A stretch of 64,000 nucleotides of DNA from Synechococcus sp. PROS-7-1 (lineage in GTDB: Bacteria > Cyanobacteriota > Cyanobacteriia > PCC-6307 > Cyanobiaceae). The position numbers and the translations under genes were made by a program. Below the pieces are notes generated by a model. The model was not told the origin of the DNA. It ran no database searches and worked only from the letters and a program-made list of their open reading frames with translations. Below are positions 10,145 to 18,872 of the stretch, one piece after another (the first letter of the stretch is position 1; every line of letters starts with the position of its first letter). The stretch lies in the NCBI RefSeq assembly GCF_014279795.1, contig NZ_CP047945.1:242572-306571 (forward strand). The letters are read 5' to 3'.

Positions 10145-11095
10145 ATGACGACCCGAGATGGTGTGTGGGTGGTGGCGGCCTGTTTCAACGAAGAGGCCGT
10201 GATCATCCGCTTCATCGAGCGGGTGCTGGCTGTGCCTGGGGTAGACCAGCTGGTGTTGATCGACGATGGCTCGAGGGATGCCACCGTGAATCAGATTCGT
10301 GGTTTCTTAACGCAGCGCCGCAGCCTGGACGTTCCGGTTCCGGTCACTTTGCTGGAACTCACCCGTAATTTCGGTAAGGAAGCTGCCATGCTCGCGGGAT
10401 TAGATCACGTGCGTGAGCGCTGTGCCGCCGCGGTGTTGATTGACTCCGATCTCCAGCACCCGCCCGAGTTGATCGAGGCGATGGTGGCGGAATGGCGCGC
10501 CGGAGCCGAGGTGGTGACAGCGGTGCGCGATGACCGCGATCAGGAGTCGCGTTTGAAGGTGTTGAGTGCCTCGTGGTTCTACCGGGTGTTCAACAAGGTG
10601 GTGGATTCCATCCAGCTGCAGGAAGGGGCTGGTGATTACCGCTTGCTGGATGTTGCGGTTGTGGAGGCGTTCACCCGATTGCGCGAGTCGAGCCGCTTTT
10701 CCAAAGGCCTGCTGCCCTGGACGGGCTATCGCAGTGTGGAGTTGCCTTATCAGCGGGTCAGCCGGGTTGGAGGCACGACTTCCTGGAGCCCTCTCAAGCT
10801 AATTGGCTATGCCTTCGATGGGATTTTTTCCTTCTCCGTGCTGCCTCTGAAGGTGTGGACAGGACTGGGAGTCCTGGTCTCCGGTCTCAGTCTTTTGTAT
10901 GCATTAGTGATTGCTTTGCGTACGGCTCTTGTGGGCCGCGATGTACCCGGTTACGCCTCTTTGATGGTTGCCGTGTTGTTTCTGGGCGGCATTCAGTTGA
11001 TTGGTATTGGGGTGCTCGGTGACTACATCGGCCGGATTTATGTGGAGTCGAAGGCCCGGCCCCACTACTTCATCCGCTCGATTGATCAGGGGTGA
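10145..11095 (+). CDS. GtrB-like polyprenyl-phosphate glycosyltransferase (GT2)
   Basis: A 316-residue GT-A transferase of the DPM1/GtrB branch that moves a hexose from a nucleotide sugar to undecaprenyl phosphate at the inner face of the membrane. Domain order is typical: ACFNEEAVI near the N terminus, the LIDDGSRDAT motif, TRNFGKEAAMLAG, the DSDLQHPPE catalytic aspartates, then two C-terminal membrane helices (about residues 230-255 and 265-300). It ends inside the 3' end of the opposing GtrA-ChbG fusion (26-base overlap). The GtrB donor and a GtrA flippase domain are thus adjacent but convergent rather than in the usual operon. ATG 10145 (MTTRDGV) was chosen because residues upstream of it are icd antisense. 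Confidence 0.88.
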   Translation: MTTRDGVWVVAACFNEEAVIIRFIERVLAVPGVDQLVLIDDGSRDATVNQIRGFLTQRRSLDVPVPVTLLELTRNFGKEAAMLAGLDHVRERCAAAVLIDSDLQHPPELIEAMVAEWRAGAEVVTAVRDDRDQESRLKVLSASWFYRVFNKVVDSIQLQEGAGDYRLLDVAVVEAFTRLRESSRFSKGLLPWTGYRSVELPYQRVSRVGGTTSWSPLKLIGYAFDGIFSFSVLPLKVWTGLGVLVSGLSLLYALVIALRTALVGRDVPGYASLMVAVLFLGGIQLIGIGVLGDYIGRIYVESKARPHYFIRSIDQG

Positions 11096-12374
11096 TCGTG
11101 AGTGCTTCAAGTGCTCGCCACTCTCTCTGTCTCCAGTTTGATCGCGCAAACGATTGGGAGATTGCGAAGCCGGCTTCGGCGAGATCCTGATTCAAGGGTG
11201 CGCTGGGATGGGCCAGCAGTAGCGGAGCTGTGTTTTGAGCGTTGGCCTCCAGGCTGCTGAGTTCTCTCCAGGCTGCCTGAAGCGCTGCACCTGCCATGTG
11301 CCCGGTGAACAGCACGCCAGCAAACCCCCCATTGGTGCTCAGTCCGCACCCCTGAATTTTTGCTCGAGCACGCCAACTCAACAGCTGCAAAATCAGCCAC
11401 TTGAGCAATCCTGCGTCACGGCAGGCCTGCCACCAGCAGCCCAGGGGCAGCCCTGTGGGTAACGGTTCATTAGTGCTGCGCAGCCAGGTAATGCCTGATG
11501 CGCCTGCGCGGTCCAAAACGGCGTCGAGCACCACCGGCACAAGGTGGATGTGTTGATGGCCATCGAGGGCGATGGAACCGTTCCCGCGCAAGGCCCGAAA
11601 CTGTTTGATCTGAGCATCGATCTCGAGTCCCAGCTGGGCGACTACCTTCGCCCGCCTGGGATGTCGGCGCGGCAGCAGTGACAGCAACAGCCATTGTCCG
11701 AAGGAACAGTGGAGATGTCCTTGGCGATCTAAGAGATCGGGAATCAATCCGGGGGCAGCACTCGATGGCCCCTCGGTGAGGCAGAGATGAAGACAGAGCT
11801 GCAGGTCTGGCTTGTTCATCGCCAGTGCTTGCCAGGCTTTGGCACCTTCAGCTGCGGCTGGACCGTTCACCAGAAGACTGGTTCCTTCCAGCTTTCCGGC
11901 CTGCGCCAGAGCCACAATTGCAGTGTTCGCAGCGTGGCTGAGGCCAAGATCATCAGCATGGCGGAGTGGCATTAAGTTTCCGCCCTGGCGGCGCTGCAGG
12001 CTGAAGCGAGCTGCTCTCGACCAGATCAATGCATTCAGCACTGTTGGCGTGAACACCAGCACAGCCACTTCGGCGGCTTTGGGGAGCCATCCAGACAGAG
12101 CCAGCGGGAGCACACTGCTGACAGTGAGGTTGACGACGTACTGAAGGATCAACCAACGGCGGGCGAAACGTTGGCCGCCGGTTTCAGGTCGGAACGTGAA
12201 GCGGGAGTGGCCGAGATAGCTCGCCAGGGATGCGGCAAGAAAGGCCAGAGGGTTGGCGATCCATAACGGCATCAGGCCTCCCAGAACCAGGAGTGCCATG
12301 GCATGCACGGCCGCAGCTCCGACTCCGACCAGTCCGTAGAGGCTGAGACGGGTGCTGAGAGACCTCAGGATCAT
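11070..12374 (-). CDS. GtrA-like membrane domain fused to YdjC/ChbG-type carbohydrate deacetylase
   Basis: A 434-residue two-domain protein. Residues 1-125 are a GtrA-like domain of four hydrophobic helices, with the SYLGHSRFTF segment near 52-61 typical of GtrA proteins that flip or assist undecaprenyl-phosphate-linked sugars. Residues 135-434 are a YdjC/ChbG polysaccharide-deacetylase domain: HADDLGLS at 139-146, LHLCLTEG near 195-202 and DGHQHIH at 271-277 supply the metal ligands. No stop codon separates the parts. It faces the GtrB-like gene, its expected functional partner, and overlaps it by 26 bases. I infer a transferred sugar that is modified or trimmed by deacetylation. The families are clear; the joint function is not known. 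Confidence 0.82.
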   Translation of the reverse strand: MILRSLSTRLSLYGLVGVGAAAVHAMALLVLGGLMPLWIANPLAFLAASLASYLGHSRFTFRPETGGQRFARRWLILQYVVNLTVSSVLPLALSGWLPKAAEVAVLVFTPTVLNALIWSRAARFSLQRRQGGNLMPLRHADDLGLSHAANTAIVALAQAGKLEGTSLLVNGPAAAEGAKAWQALAMNKPDLQLCLHLCLTEGPSSAAPGLIPDLLDRQGHLHCSFGQWLLLSLLPRRHPRRAKVVAQLGLEIDAQIKQFRALRGNGSIALDGHQHIHLVPVVLDAVLDRAGASGITWLRSTNEPLPTGLPLGCWWQACRDAGLLKWLILQLLSWRARAKIQGCGLSTNGGFAGVLFTGHMAGAALQAAWRELSSLEANAQNTAPLLLAHPSAPLNQDLAEAGFAISQSFARSNWRQREWRALEALTITPDQSSG

Positions 12375-12445
12375 GGTTGCAACCGTAACGGCTGCTGGCG
12401 CGAGACGTCATCAGCATTCAACCTGAGAACAACGATGTAAGGCGG

Positions 12446-12898
12446 GTGAACGCAGCCGATGCCGTGAACAGCGTGGGATTGGTCCAGGCTCTTGCCTCGG
12501 CGGTGACCCTTGTCAAGCAGCGTTTCCCTGCCGCCCGCGCCAATCTCAGCCCCTGGAGAGATGATCCCCAGACCCGCCACTGGCTGGAGGAGGAAACCCT
12601 TGATCTCTCCTTTCATTTCCCTGGCTGGAGTCCACGCCTGGAGTGCCGCAGTCTGCTCCTGCAGTTGCGGTTGAAGCGTGCCGCCACAAGGAACCCCCAG
12701 GCACCTCCCGAGCTTCTCGGCGTGCTGATGCGTGGCATGACCTTTGATGGCGAACGCTGGCGTCTGGCGACCATGGGTGATTGGCAGCCGGAAGGCTCCC
12801 ACCTGCCTCAGCGGGAGCAGGTTCACCAGTTGCAGGAGATCTGTCGCGATCTCTTCGCCCTTTTTGAGGATTCGGCAGCGTCGGATACGGCTGCGTAA
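12446..12898 (+). CDS. Hypothetical protein upstream of heme oxygenase
   Basis: A 150-residue soluble protein starting at GTG 12446 behind an AAGGCGG ribosome-binding stretch. It has alternating hydrophobic segments, a FHFPGWSPRLECRSLLLQL strand-like core and an acidic C-terminal helix; there is no signal peptide or membrane helix. It lies 74 bases upstream of ho1 in the same direction, so co-expression is plausible. I prefer this frame to the longer opposite-strand frame because that one is low-complexity and lacks a matching start context. I do not recognise the family. Confidence 0.65.
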   Translation: MNAADAVNSVGLVQALASAVTLVKQRFPAARANLSPWRDDPQTRHWLEEETLDLSFHFPGWSPRLECRSLLLQLRLKRAATRNPQAPPELLGVLMRGMTFDGERWRLATMGDWQPEGSHLPQREQVHQLQEICRDLFALFEDSAASDTAA

Positions 12899-12972
12899 CC
12901 CTTCGCAACCCTCCGGACCGTCTTGAAGGAGATCGCTTTTATGGTTGCAAGCACTGAACACGCGCTTCTCCC

Positions 12973-13686
12973 ATGCCCGTCGCTCTCGCTTCCCAGCTCC
13001 GTGAAGGAACGAAGAAGTCGCACACCATGGCTGAAAACACAGGGTTTGTCAGTTGCTTCCTGAAAGGTGTGGTGGACAAGGGCAGCTATCGCACCCTGGT
13101 GGCTGATCTTTACTTCGTGTACACCGCGATGGAAGAGGAGATGGCGCGTCTCGCCGATCATCCGGTGATCGCACCTATCGCCTTCAGCGAACTGAACCGC
13201 CGTGAGGCACTTGAGCAGGATCTGGCCTTCTACTACGGAGCTGACTGGCTTCAGCAGATCAAGGCAACGCCTGCGGCTCAGGTTTATGTGGATCGCATCC
13301 GCCAGGTCGCCCAAGAGTCTCCCGAATTGCTGGTGGGCCATCACTACACCCGCTACCTGGGTGACCTCTCCGGTGGGCAAATCCTCAAGAACATCGCGCA
13401 GAAAGCGATGAATCTTGGCGAGAACGACGGGCTGCACTTCTATTCCTTCCCTGAAATCGCTGACGAGAAAGCCTTCAAGACCACGTATCGCGCTGCAATG
13501 GACCAGTTGCCGATTGATCAGGCAATGGCCGATCGCATGGTGGAGGAGGCCAACCATGCCTTCCACCTCAACATGAAGATGTTCCAGGAACTGGAGGGCA
13601 ACCTCGTGGCAGCGATCGGCAAGGTGCTCTTCGGCTTTCTCACCCGCCGTCAGCGCGCTGGCAGCACCGAGGCTGTGGCTGCTTGA
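12973..13686 (+). CDS. ho1: Heme oxygenase (ferredoxin-dependent)
   Basis: A 237-residue soluble all-helical enzyme that opens heme to biliverdin IX-alpha, CO and iron. This is the first step toward phycobilins for phycobilisomes. The proximal heme ligand is His17 in TKKSHTMAEN, and the distal-helix signature YLGDLSGGQILK lies near residues 130-141. Length and sequence match cyanobacterial HO1. Its TGA stop overlaps a TTG start for the next glycosyltransferase gene, so the two may be translationally coupled, an unusual partner for a pigment gene. Confidence 0.97.
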   Translation: MPVALASQLREGTKKSHTMAENTGFVSCFLKGVVDKGSYRTLVADLYFVYTAMEEEMARLADHPVIAPIAFSELNRREALEQDLAFYYGADWLQQIKATPAAQVYVDRIRQVAQESPELLVGHHYTRYLGDLSGGQILKNIAQKAMNLGENDGLHFYSFPEIADEKAFKTTYRAAMDQLPIDQAMADRMVEEANHAFHLNMKMFQELEGNLVAAIGKVLFGFLTRRQRAGSTEAVAA

Positions 13687-14747
13687 TCCCATCTGGAGCC
13701 GACGCTCAACGCATCCGGGTTCTGGTGCCAGGCACTGGGACCCGTTTTCGTTGTGGCGGATTGAGCGTTGCCCTGCAGACCGCTCGTTTGTTGTCGGATC
13801 TCAGGCCGACGGAGGTGGTGACCTATCGAGAGCGCAATGGCGCCCAGCCGTTTCTCGCGGATCTGCTCCGTCAGGAGCCGGCTCCAGGTCAGGGTCTTTG
13901 GATTGTGAGCTGGGGCTTTGATGTTCCGGCTCTACTGCGGCGTCTGCGAGGGCGTTCCGTGCTGTATCAAGCCCACAGCAGTGGTTATGGCTTTGATCTT
14001 CCCCCTGGGGTTCCCGTGGTTGCCGTCAGCAGGAACACCCTTGGGTACTGGGGAGATCGTGCTCCTCGCAATCCTCTCTTTCTGCTTCCCAATGCCCTGG
14101 AGCCGCAGTGGTTTGAACGCGGTGCGCGAGCGTCGTCACAGCAATCCGCGAGGCCCATTGATGTGTTGGTGCAGCGGCGCAAAAGCAGTGCCTACGTTTT
14201 GAACCAGCTCGTGCCTGCTCTGCGGGCCAAGGGCTTGAACGTTGAGGTGCAGGACGGTTGGGTCGATGACCTTGTGGAACTGTTCAATCACGCCAGCGTG
14301 TATCTCTACGATTCCGCTGACCATTGGCGTTGTGCGGGCGTCAGTGAGGGGTTCGGCCTGCCGCCGCTTGAGGCCAGTGCCTGCGGATGTGTGGTCTTCA
14401 GCAGTTTGAACCACGCCCTCGCCGATATCCTCACGCCTGGGGAACTGGGACATCAGCTGGGCTGTGGTTCCCTTCAGCATGATGTTGCTCGCATCACGGC
14501 AGCTGTCGCCCGACCCGCGGACTGGCGTCCCGCGGCTTCGGATCTCGAGCGATTGCTGACTCCCTACAGCGAGGGTGCCTTGTTGCATGGCTGGCAGCGG
14601 GTGCTGAATGAACTGGATGAACTGATGCCTCGCCTTCAGGCTGAGCCTGCGCTCCGATCGGTTTCCCTGGCTGCCCTGCGTCGCCGTCGCTGGCTGCGTG
14701 CGGCCAGGAGGGTGGTCAATCGGTTGCCTGGCTGGCTGCCAGGGTGA
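13683..14747 (+). CDS. Glycosyltransferase, GT4-like (GT-B fold)
   Basis: A 354-residue putative GT-B transferase. The C-terminal donor-binding region has EGFGLPPLEASACGC, the EX7E motif of GT4 enzymes. The N-terminal half has a hydrophobic strand (IRVLVPGTGTRF) and QAHSSGYGFDLP, resembling the acceptor side. The last 30 residues are Arg-rich, suggesting peripheral membrane contact. The start is a TTG overlapping the ho1 stop; the next GTG falls within the first beta strand, so TTG is likely. It heads a + strand series of sugar-polymer genes. Confidence 0.78.
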   Translation: MIPSGADAQRIRVLVPGTGTRFRCGGLSVALQTARLLSDLRPTEVVTYRERNGAQPFLADLLRQEPAPGQGLWIVSWGFDVPALLRRLRGRSVLYQAHSSGYGFDLPPGVPVVAVSRNTLGYWGDRAPRNPLFLLPNALEPQWFERGARASSQQSARPIDVLVQRRKSSAYVLNQLVPALRAKGLNVEVQDGWVDDLVELFNHASVYLYDSADHWRCAGVSEGFGLPPLEASACGCVVFSSLNHALADILTPGELGHQLGCGSLQHDVARITAAVARPADWRPAASDLERLLTPYSEGALLHGWQRVLNELDELMPRLQAEPALRSVSLAALRRRRWLRAARRVVNRLPGWLPG

Positions 14748-14771
14748 TGAAGGGCTTCGCCTACACCCTTT
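14742..14771 (+). terminator. Weak terminator/attenuator-like hairpin
   Basis: GGGTG (14742-14746) can pair with CACCC (14764-14768), with an inner AGG/CCT pairing around a GCTTCG loop, followed by TTTAAT. It spans the stop of the glycosyltransferase and the 29-base gap before the ABC exporter. The U-run is short, so it may only reduce read-through. Confidence 0.3.
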
Positions 14772-14776
14772 AATAA

Positions 14777-16654
14777 ATGGATGTTCAGGGCCAAGTCACT
14801 CCACAGACCGTGGACATCAGCCATTTGTCGATGCCCCTGAAGAGCAAGACCTGGAAAGAACTCAAACTTCTGCTTGAGGAGCTGTCCCCGCAGCGCCTCC
14901 GCTTTCTCTGTTTTGTGCTGGCAGCGTCCCTGTTCCAGGGAATCGTCGACATTCTGCTGATCGGTCTTCTTGCCCGACTCGTCGGCTTGTTGGCAGGGGC
15001 CAGGCTCGGCGATCAGATTCCAGGGATTCGTTTTTTCGGTGGAGGTCTGTTTGATCAGGCCGGTTGGATCGTTTTGCTGCTAATCGCGGCGTACTGGTTG
15101 GCGTCGGGCATCCGCTTTGGGGTGGCGTTGTTGGAATCGTTGTTGACGGCTGATATCTGGGCTGACCTTGTTAATAAGGTCTATCGCAATCTGATGCTTC
15201 AGCGTTATGAGTTTTTCATGCGCAAACGCACATCAGTGCTTTCAGAGAAGTTCAACCGCATTCTCAGTCGTGTCACCGGAGCAGTGATTACGCCGTTAAT
15301 CGCCATTGCTAGCAGTCTTATCTCCGTGATGGCGTTGCTCCTTGGAGTTGCTTTCGTGCTGGGTGCAAAGGCGCTCTTGATCTTCTCGTTGCTTGTGGTG
15401 GCTTATGCCCTGTCTTCAAAGCTGATCACTCCATACCTGCGTCTGGCTCTCAGGCAGAAAACGCGCTATTCGCGTCGCTTGCATGTGATTTTTTCCGAGT
15501 CATTGCGCTCCATGCGCGACATCCAATTGTATTCGTCTCATTCTTATTTCGTTGAGAGATTTTCGAAGGAAGGTGCTATTGCGAAGCGCAATGATCGTTT
15601 GGCCAGTTTGCTTCCTAATGTCCCTCGGTTTGTGATTGAACCTGCGGGTATCACCATTCTTTTTGCTGTGGGTCTAGCTCCTGCGCTGTTCTCTGGTTCC
15701 AGTGAAGGGTTGCGTGAATCATTGCCAGAAATCGCCACGGTTCTCGTGGCGTTGCTGAGGATTTCAGGCCCAATGCAATCCGTCTTTAAGTCCATCAACA
15801 AGCTCCGCGGCGGCTTACCCGAGGTCACCGACGCCATTCAGCTTCTCAAAATGCGGCCGGATCGCTTTGTCTTGGGGGACCCCGGTGTGCCTTCGCCGGA
15901 TGGGATTCTGCCGCGTCGCTCAATTGATCTGTGTGATGTGTCGTTCGCCTACACCGATGCCAAATCGGCTGTGCTTGACAACATCAATCTATCCATTCCT
16001 GTAGGGGCGAGAATTGCTCTGGTGGGGCGCACAGGTAGTGGAAAGACCACTCTCGCCCATCTCCTGCTGGGCTTGTATTCACCGACCGCCGGAGATCTTC
16101 TTCTGGATGGACTTCCGTTGTCTCAGGAGGAAATTCCCGCCTGGCAGGCAAGCTGCGCTTTTGTTCCACAGAACATCAAGCTTCTTGATGCCAGCATCCG
16201 CGAGAACGTTGCCTTCTGCGAATATCCAGATGAGGTCGACGACAATCAAGTTTGGGCGGCACTTGAGGCCGCGCAGTTCTCCGATTTCGTTGCTCAGATG
16301 CCCTACGGGCTTTACACCCTTTGTGGTGAAGATGGCGTCAAGTTGTCGGGTGGTCAGCGTCAGCGTCTGGCTCTTGCTCGTGCGTTTTACCGACAGGCGC
16401 AGTTCCTTGTTCTCGATGAGGCCACCAGTGCACTCGACAACAAAACAGAACACGATGTGATGCAAGCATTGGATCTGATTGGGCGTCGCTGCACGATCGT
16501 GGTGATTGCCCATCGCTTATCGACGGTGCGAAAATGCGATCGGATTTATGAAATTGACCAGGGGCGAATTCTGGCGTCTGGTGACTTTGAAACCCTCAAG
16601 CAGGTGTCGCCCAGTTTTCGGGATATGACCATGCTCGACATTGCGCATGACTGA
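14777..16654 (+). CDS. ABC exporter, fused membrane and ATPase domains (MsbA-like)
   Basis: A 625-residue half-transporter. An N-terminal six-helix membrane domain (about residues 40-340) is followed by a nucleotide-binding domain with Walker A GRTGSGKTT near 417, signature LSGGQRQRLALARA near 523 and Walker B FLVLDEATSALD near 543. It probably dimerises to move a lipid-linked glycan or other amphipathic substrate across the inner membrane. It lies inside a glycosyltransferase series and overlaps the next gene by 8 bases, which favours a glycan-lipid substrate, but specificity is inference. An internal ATG (MPLKSKTWKEL) 57 bases in is an alternative start. Confidence 0.9.
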   Translation: MDVQGQVTPQTVDISHLSMPLKSKTWKELKLLLEELSPQRLRFLCFVLAASLFQGIVDILLIGLLARLVGLLAGARLGDQIPGIRFFGGGLFDQAGWIVLLLIAAYWLASGIRFGVALLESLLTADIWADLVNKVYRNLMLQRYEFFMRKRTSVLSEKFNRILSRVTGAVITPLIAIASSLISVMALLLGVAFVLGAKALLIFSLLVVAYALSSKLITPYLRLALRQKTRYSRRLHVIFSESLRSMRDIQLYSSHSYFVERFSKEGAIAKRNDRLASLLPNVPRFVIEPAGITILFAVGLAPALFSGSSEGLRESLPEIATVLVALLRISGPMQSVFKSINKLRGGLPEVTDAIQLLKMRPDRFVLGDPGVPSPDGILPRRSIDLCDVSFAYTDAKSAVLDNINLSIPVGARIALVGRTGSGKTTLAHLLLGLYSPTAGDLLLDGLPLSQEEIPAWQASCAFVPQNIKLLDASIRENVAFCEYPDEVDDNQVWAALEAAQFSDFVAQMPYGLYTLCGEDGVKLSGGQRQRLALARAFYRQAQFLVLDEATSALDNKTEHDVMQALDLIGRRCTIVVIAHRLSTVRKCDRIYEIDQGRILASGDFETLKQVSPSFRDMTMLDIAHD

Positions 16655-18872
16655 TGTGGTGCTGTTGTCCACTGCGGACTGGGATCATCCGCTCTGGACC
16701 AATAAGCAGCATCAGGCGCTGTCGCTTGCTGCACTAGGTCATCGCGTGCTCTACGTCGATTCACTTGGGGTGCGGTCGCCCCGGGTTGATCGCTCGGATT
16801 CCCGACGGATTTGGCGTCGTCTACGCCGGGGACTGCGAGGCCCGAGGCAGGTCAGGCCCAATCTCTGGGTGATTTCGCCGTTGGTTCTGCCTGGACGCAG
16901 TGCTGGCGTCTGGGGCGCGTTGAACCGTTGGAGTTTGGCCTTCTCCCTGTTTGTGGCCGACTGGGCTCTCGATTTTCGTAGCCCCCTGCTCTGGACCTTC
17001 AACCCCCAGACGCGCCGCTATCTGCGTCTGCGCAAATTTCACGCCACCATCTATCACTGTGTTGATCGCATCCAGGCCCAGCCGGGAATGCCGGTGGCTG
17101 CACTGGATGCAGCTGAAGTGGATCTCAGTGGTGCCGCCAATGCGGTCTTCACCACCTCGCCGGAGCTTCAGGCCTCCATCGCCCCGCGCAACGCCGGCAC
17201 GCATTACTTCGGCAATGTGGCCGATGCCGACCATTTCGGACGTGCTCTTGATCCCTCTCTGGCTCCGCCACTGGACTGGCAGGACGGCTTCAGCGACGGT
17301 CCCGTTCTGATGTTCGTTGGGGCCATTGATGCCTACAAACTCGATCTGCCCCTGCTGGAAACCTTGGCCTCGGGGCATCCCCATTGGTCTTTTGTGTTCA
17401 TCGGGCCTGTCGGAGAAACCGATCCCAGCACGGATGTGCGTGGTTTGAAGCGACTTCCCAATGTGCATCTGCTGGGGCCGAGGCCTTACGCCACCCTGCC
17501 CGCTTATCTCGCGCAAGCTGATGTGGCGTTGTTGCCCCTTCAGCTCAACACGTACACCCGCCACATGTATCCGATGAAGTTCTTCGAGTACCTGGCGGCT
17601 GGGTGCCCGGTGGTGGCCACGGCAATACCTTCGCTGCTGGATCAGGGTGATGTGGCGCTGTTGTGTCCCCCAGAGCCGCAGGCGTTCGCCGTGGCGATCG
17701 AATCGGCTCTGGCAGGGCATGGTCCCGCGAAGGCGCTACGTCTGGAGCGGGCCCAAAGCAACACCTACCGCACGCGTACCCAGGCGATGCTCGCAGTGCT
17801 GGATCGTCATGGTCTGCTGCCTATGCAGCCGTTGCCACCCCAGGCCCCGCCTTATCACCACGTGCGATCGCAATGGCGTTGGTCTTGGCTTGGAGCCCAG
17901 CTCAATCTGCTCGGTGTGGATGCCCTCGAGCGGTTAGGCGGGCGACGCTGGGCTGATTCCTGGTTGCGCGGCTCGCTCCAGCGAAGGCCGAACAACACCG
18001 TGCTGCTCGCCGGTTTGACGGAACGCTGCCTTCAGTCCGGCAACTACGACGAAGCCTGTCGCCTGATCGAACGGATCTGGGACGAGGACGGGGAAGCTGA
18101 GCTCCTTCGGCATCTCCTGTTTCGTCGGGGTTCGCGGCCCGGCAGTCGGTTGGACCAGCTGGCTCTGTTTGAGGCGCTGGCCTCCAGCACGCGCCTGCCG
18201 CTTCACTATTCCGGGTACTGCAGGGTGGTGCGCACCTACCGGGCGATCGATGCCAAAGATGGGGTTGCTCTCCGCCATGGGGTTGATGGCCTCTCGGAGA
18301 TCGTGGCTTGGCTTGAGCAGGATCCCAATACCTATTGCTGCTTGAAACCCAACCGCGAGAACAGGGCCAAGCTGTTGATTTCCGCTCAGCTCACCCGGTT
18401 GCGGGCCTTGATGGCTCTGAAGGACACCCTTGGTCTGGAGCGTGCCTCTCTGGAGCTGATGGAGAGTGTGCGTCGCTACGACCCGTTTGCGATTGATCGC
18501 AAAACGGCGGTGCGGATGACCCGAAATATCCTTCGCAGCCTCACGGTGGCGGCGGTGATGGCTTGGCATGCAGGGGATGCCGATCGCTACGACCAGGTTG
18601 TGACTGAGGTGTCCCGCCTGCGGGATGCCTGCTTCCATGAACGCTTTGAGCCGATCATTCACAGCACGCAGGAAGATCACCGTGCGGTTGCGGATGCTCT
18701 GTTGAGGATGCTGAGTGATGCGCGCTGGTCTGGGGAGTGTCCTGACCAGCGCCCGGATCTTGAACAGTTGGTGGACCCTGTGCTGCTGGTGTATTTCCCT
18801 GATCTCCGCCGTCAACGGGCCGAGAAGGCGCGTCAGTTCCTGCAGTCGCTCGGCCCTCGGGTGATGGGGTGA
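16647..18872 (+). CDS. GT4-like glycosyltransferase with long helical C-terminal domain
   Basis: A 741-residue two-part protein. The N-terminal roughly 390 residues are a GT-B transferase of the TuaH-like branch: STADWDHPLWTNKQH at the start, TFNPQTRRY and MYPMKFFEYLAAGCPVVAT as the donor-site signature. Residues about 410-741 are alpha-helical with repeated Leu/Ala/Arg heptad-like segments, resembling a tetratricopeptide-type scaffold. Start ATG 16647 overlaps the exporter by 8 bases, and the stop overlaps the next ATG (TGATG). The extra domain may dock partner enzymes or the exporter; that is inference. Confidence 0.8.
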   Translation: MTDVVLLSTADWDHPLWTNKQHQALSLAALGHRVLYVDSLGVRSPRVDRSDSRRIWRRLRRGLRGPRQVRPNLWVISPLVLPGRSAGVWGALNRWSLAFSLFVADWALDFRSPLLWTFNPQTRRYLRLRKFHATIYHCVDRIQAQPGMPVAALDAAEVDLSGAANAVFTTSPELQASIAPRNAGTHYFGNVADADHFGRALDPSLAPPLDWQDGFSDGPVLMFVGAIDAYKLDLPLLETLASGHPHWSFVFIGPVGETDPSTDVRGLKRLPNVHLLGPRPYATLPAYLAQADVALLPLQLNTYTRHMYPMKFFEYLAAGCPVVATAIPSLLDQGDVALLCPPEPQAFAVAIESALAGHGPAKALRLERAQSNTYRTRTQAMLAVLDRHGLLPMQPLPPQAPPYHHVRSQWRWSWLGAQLNLLGVDALERLGGRRWADSWLRGSLQRRPNNTVLLAGLTERCLQSGNYDEACRLIERIWDEDGEAELLRHLLFRRGSRPGSRLDQLALFEALASSTRLPLHYSGYCRVVRTYRAIDAKDGVALRHGVDGLSEIVAWLEQDPNTYCCLKPNRENRAKLLISAQLTRLRALMALKDTLGLERASLELMESVRRYDPFAIDRKTAVRMTRNILRSLTVAAVMAWHAGDADRYDQVVTEVSRLRDACFHERFEPIIHSTQEDHRAVADALLRMLSDARWSGECPDQRPDLEQLVDPVLLVYFPDLRRQRAEKARQFLQSLGPRVMG

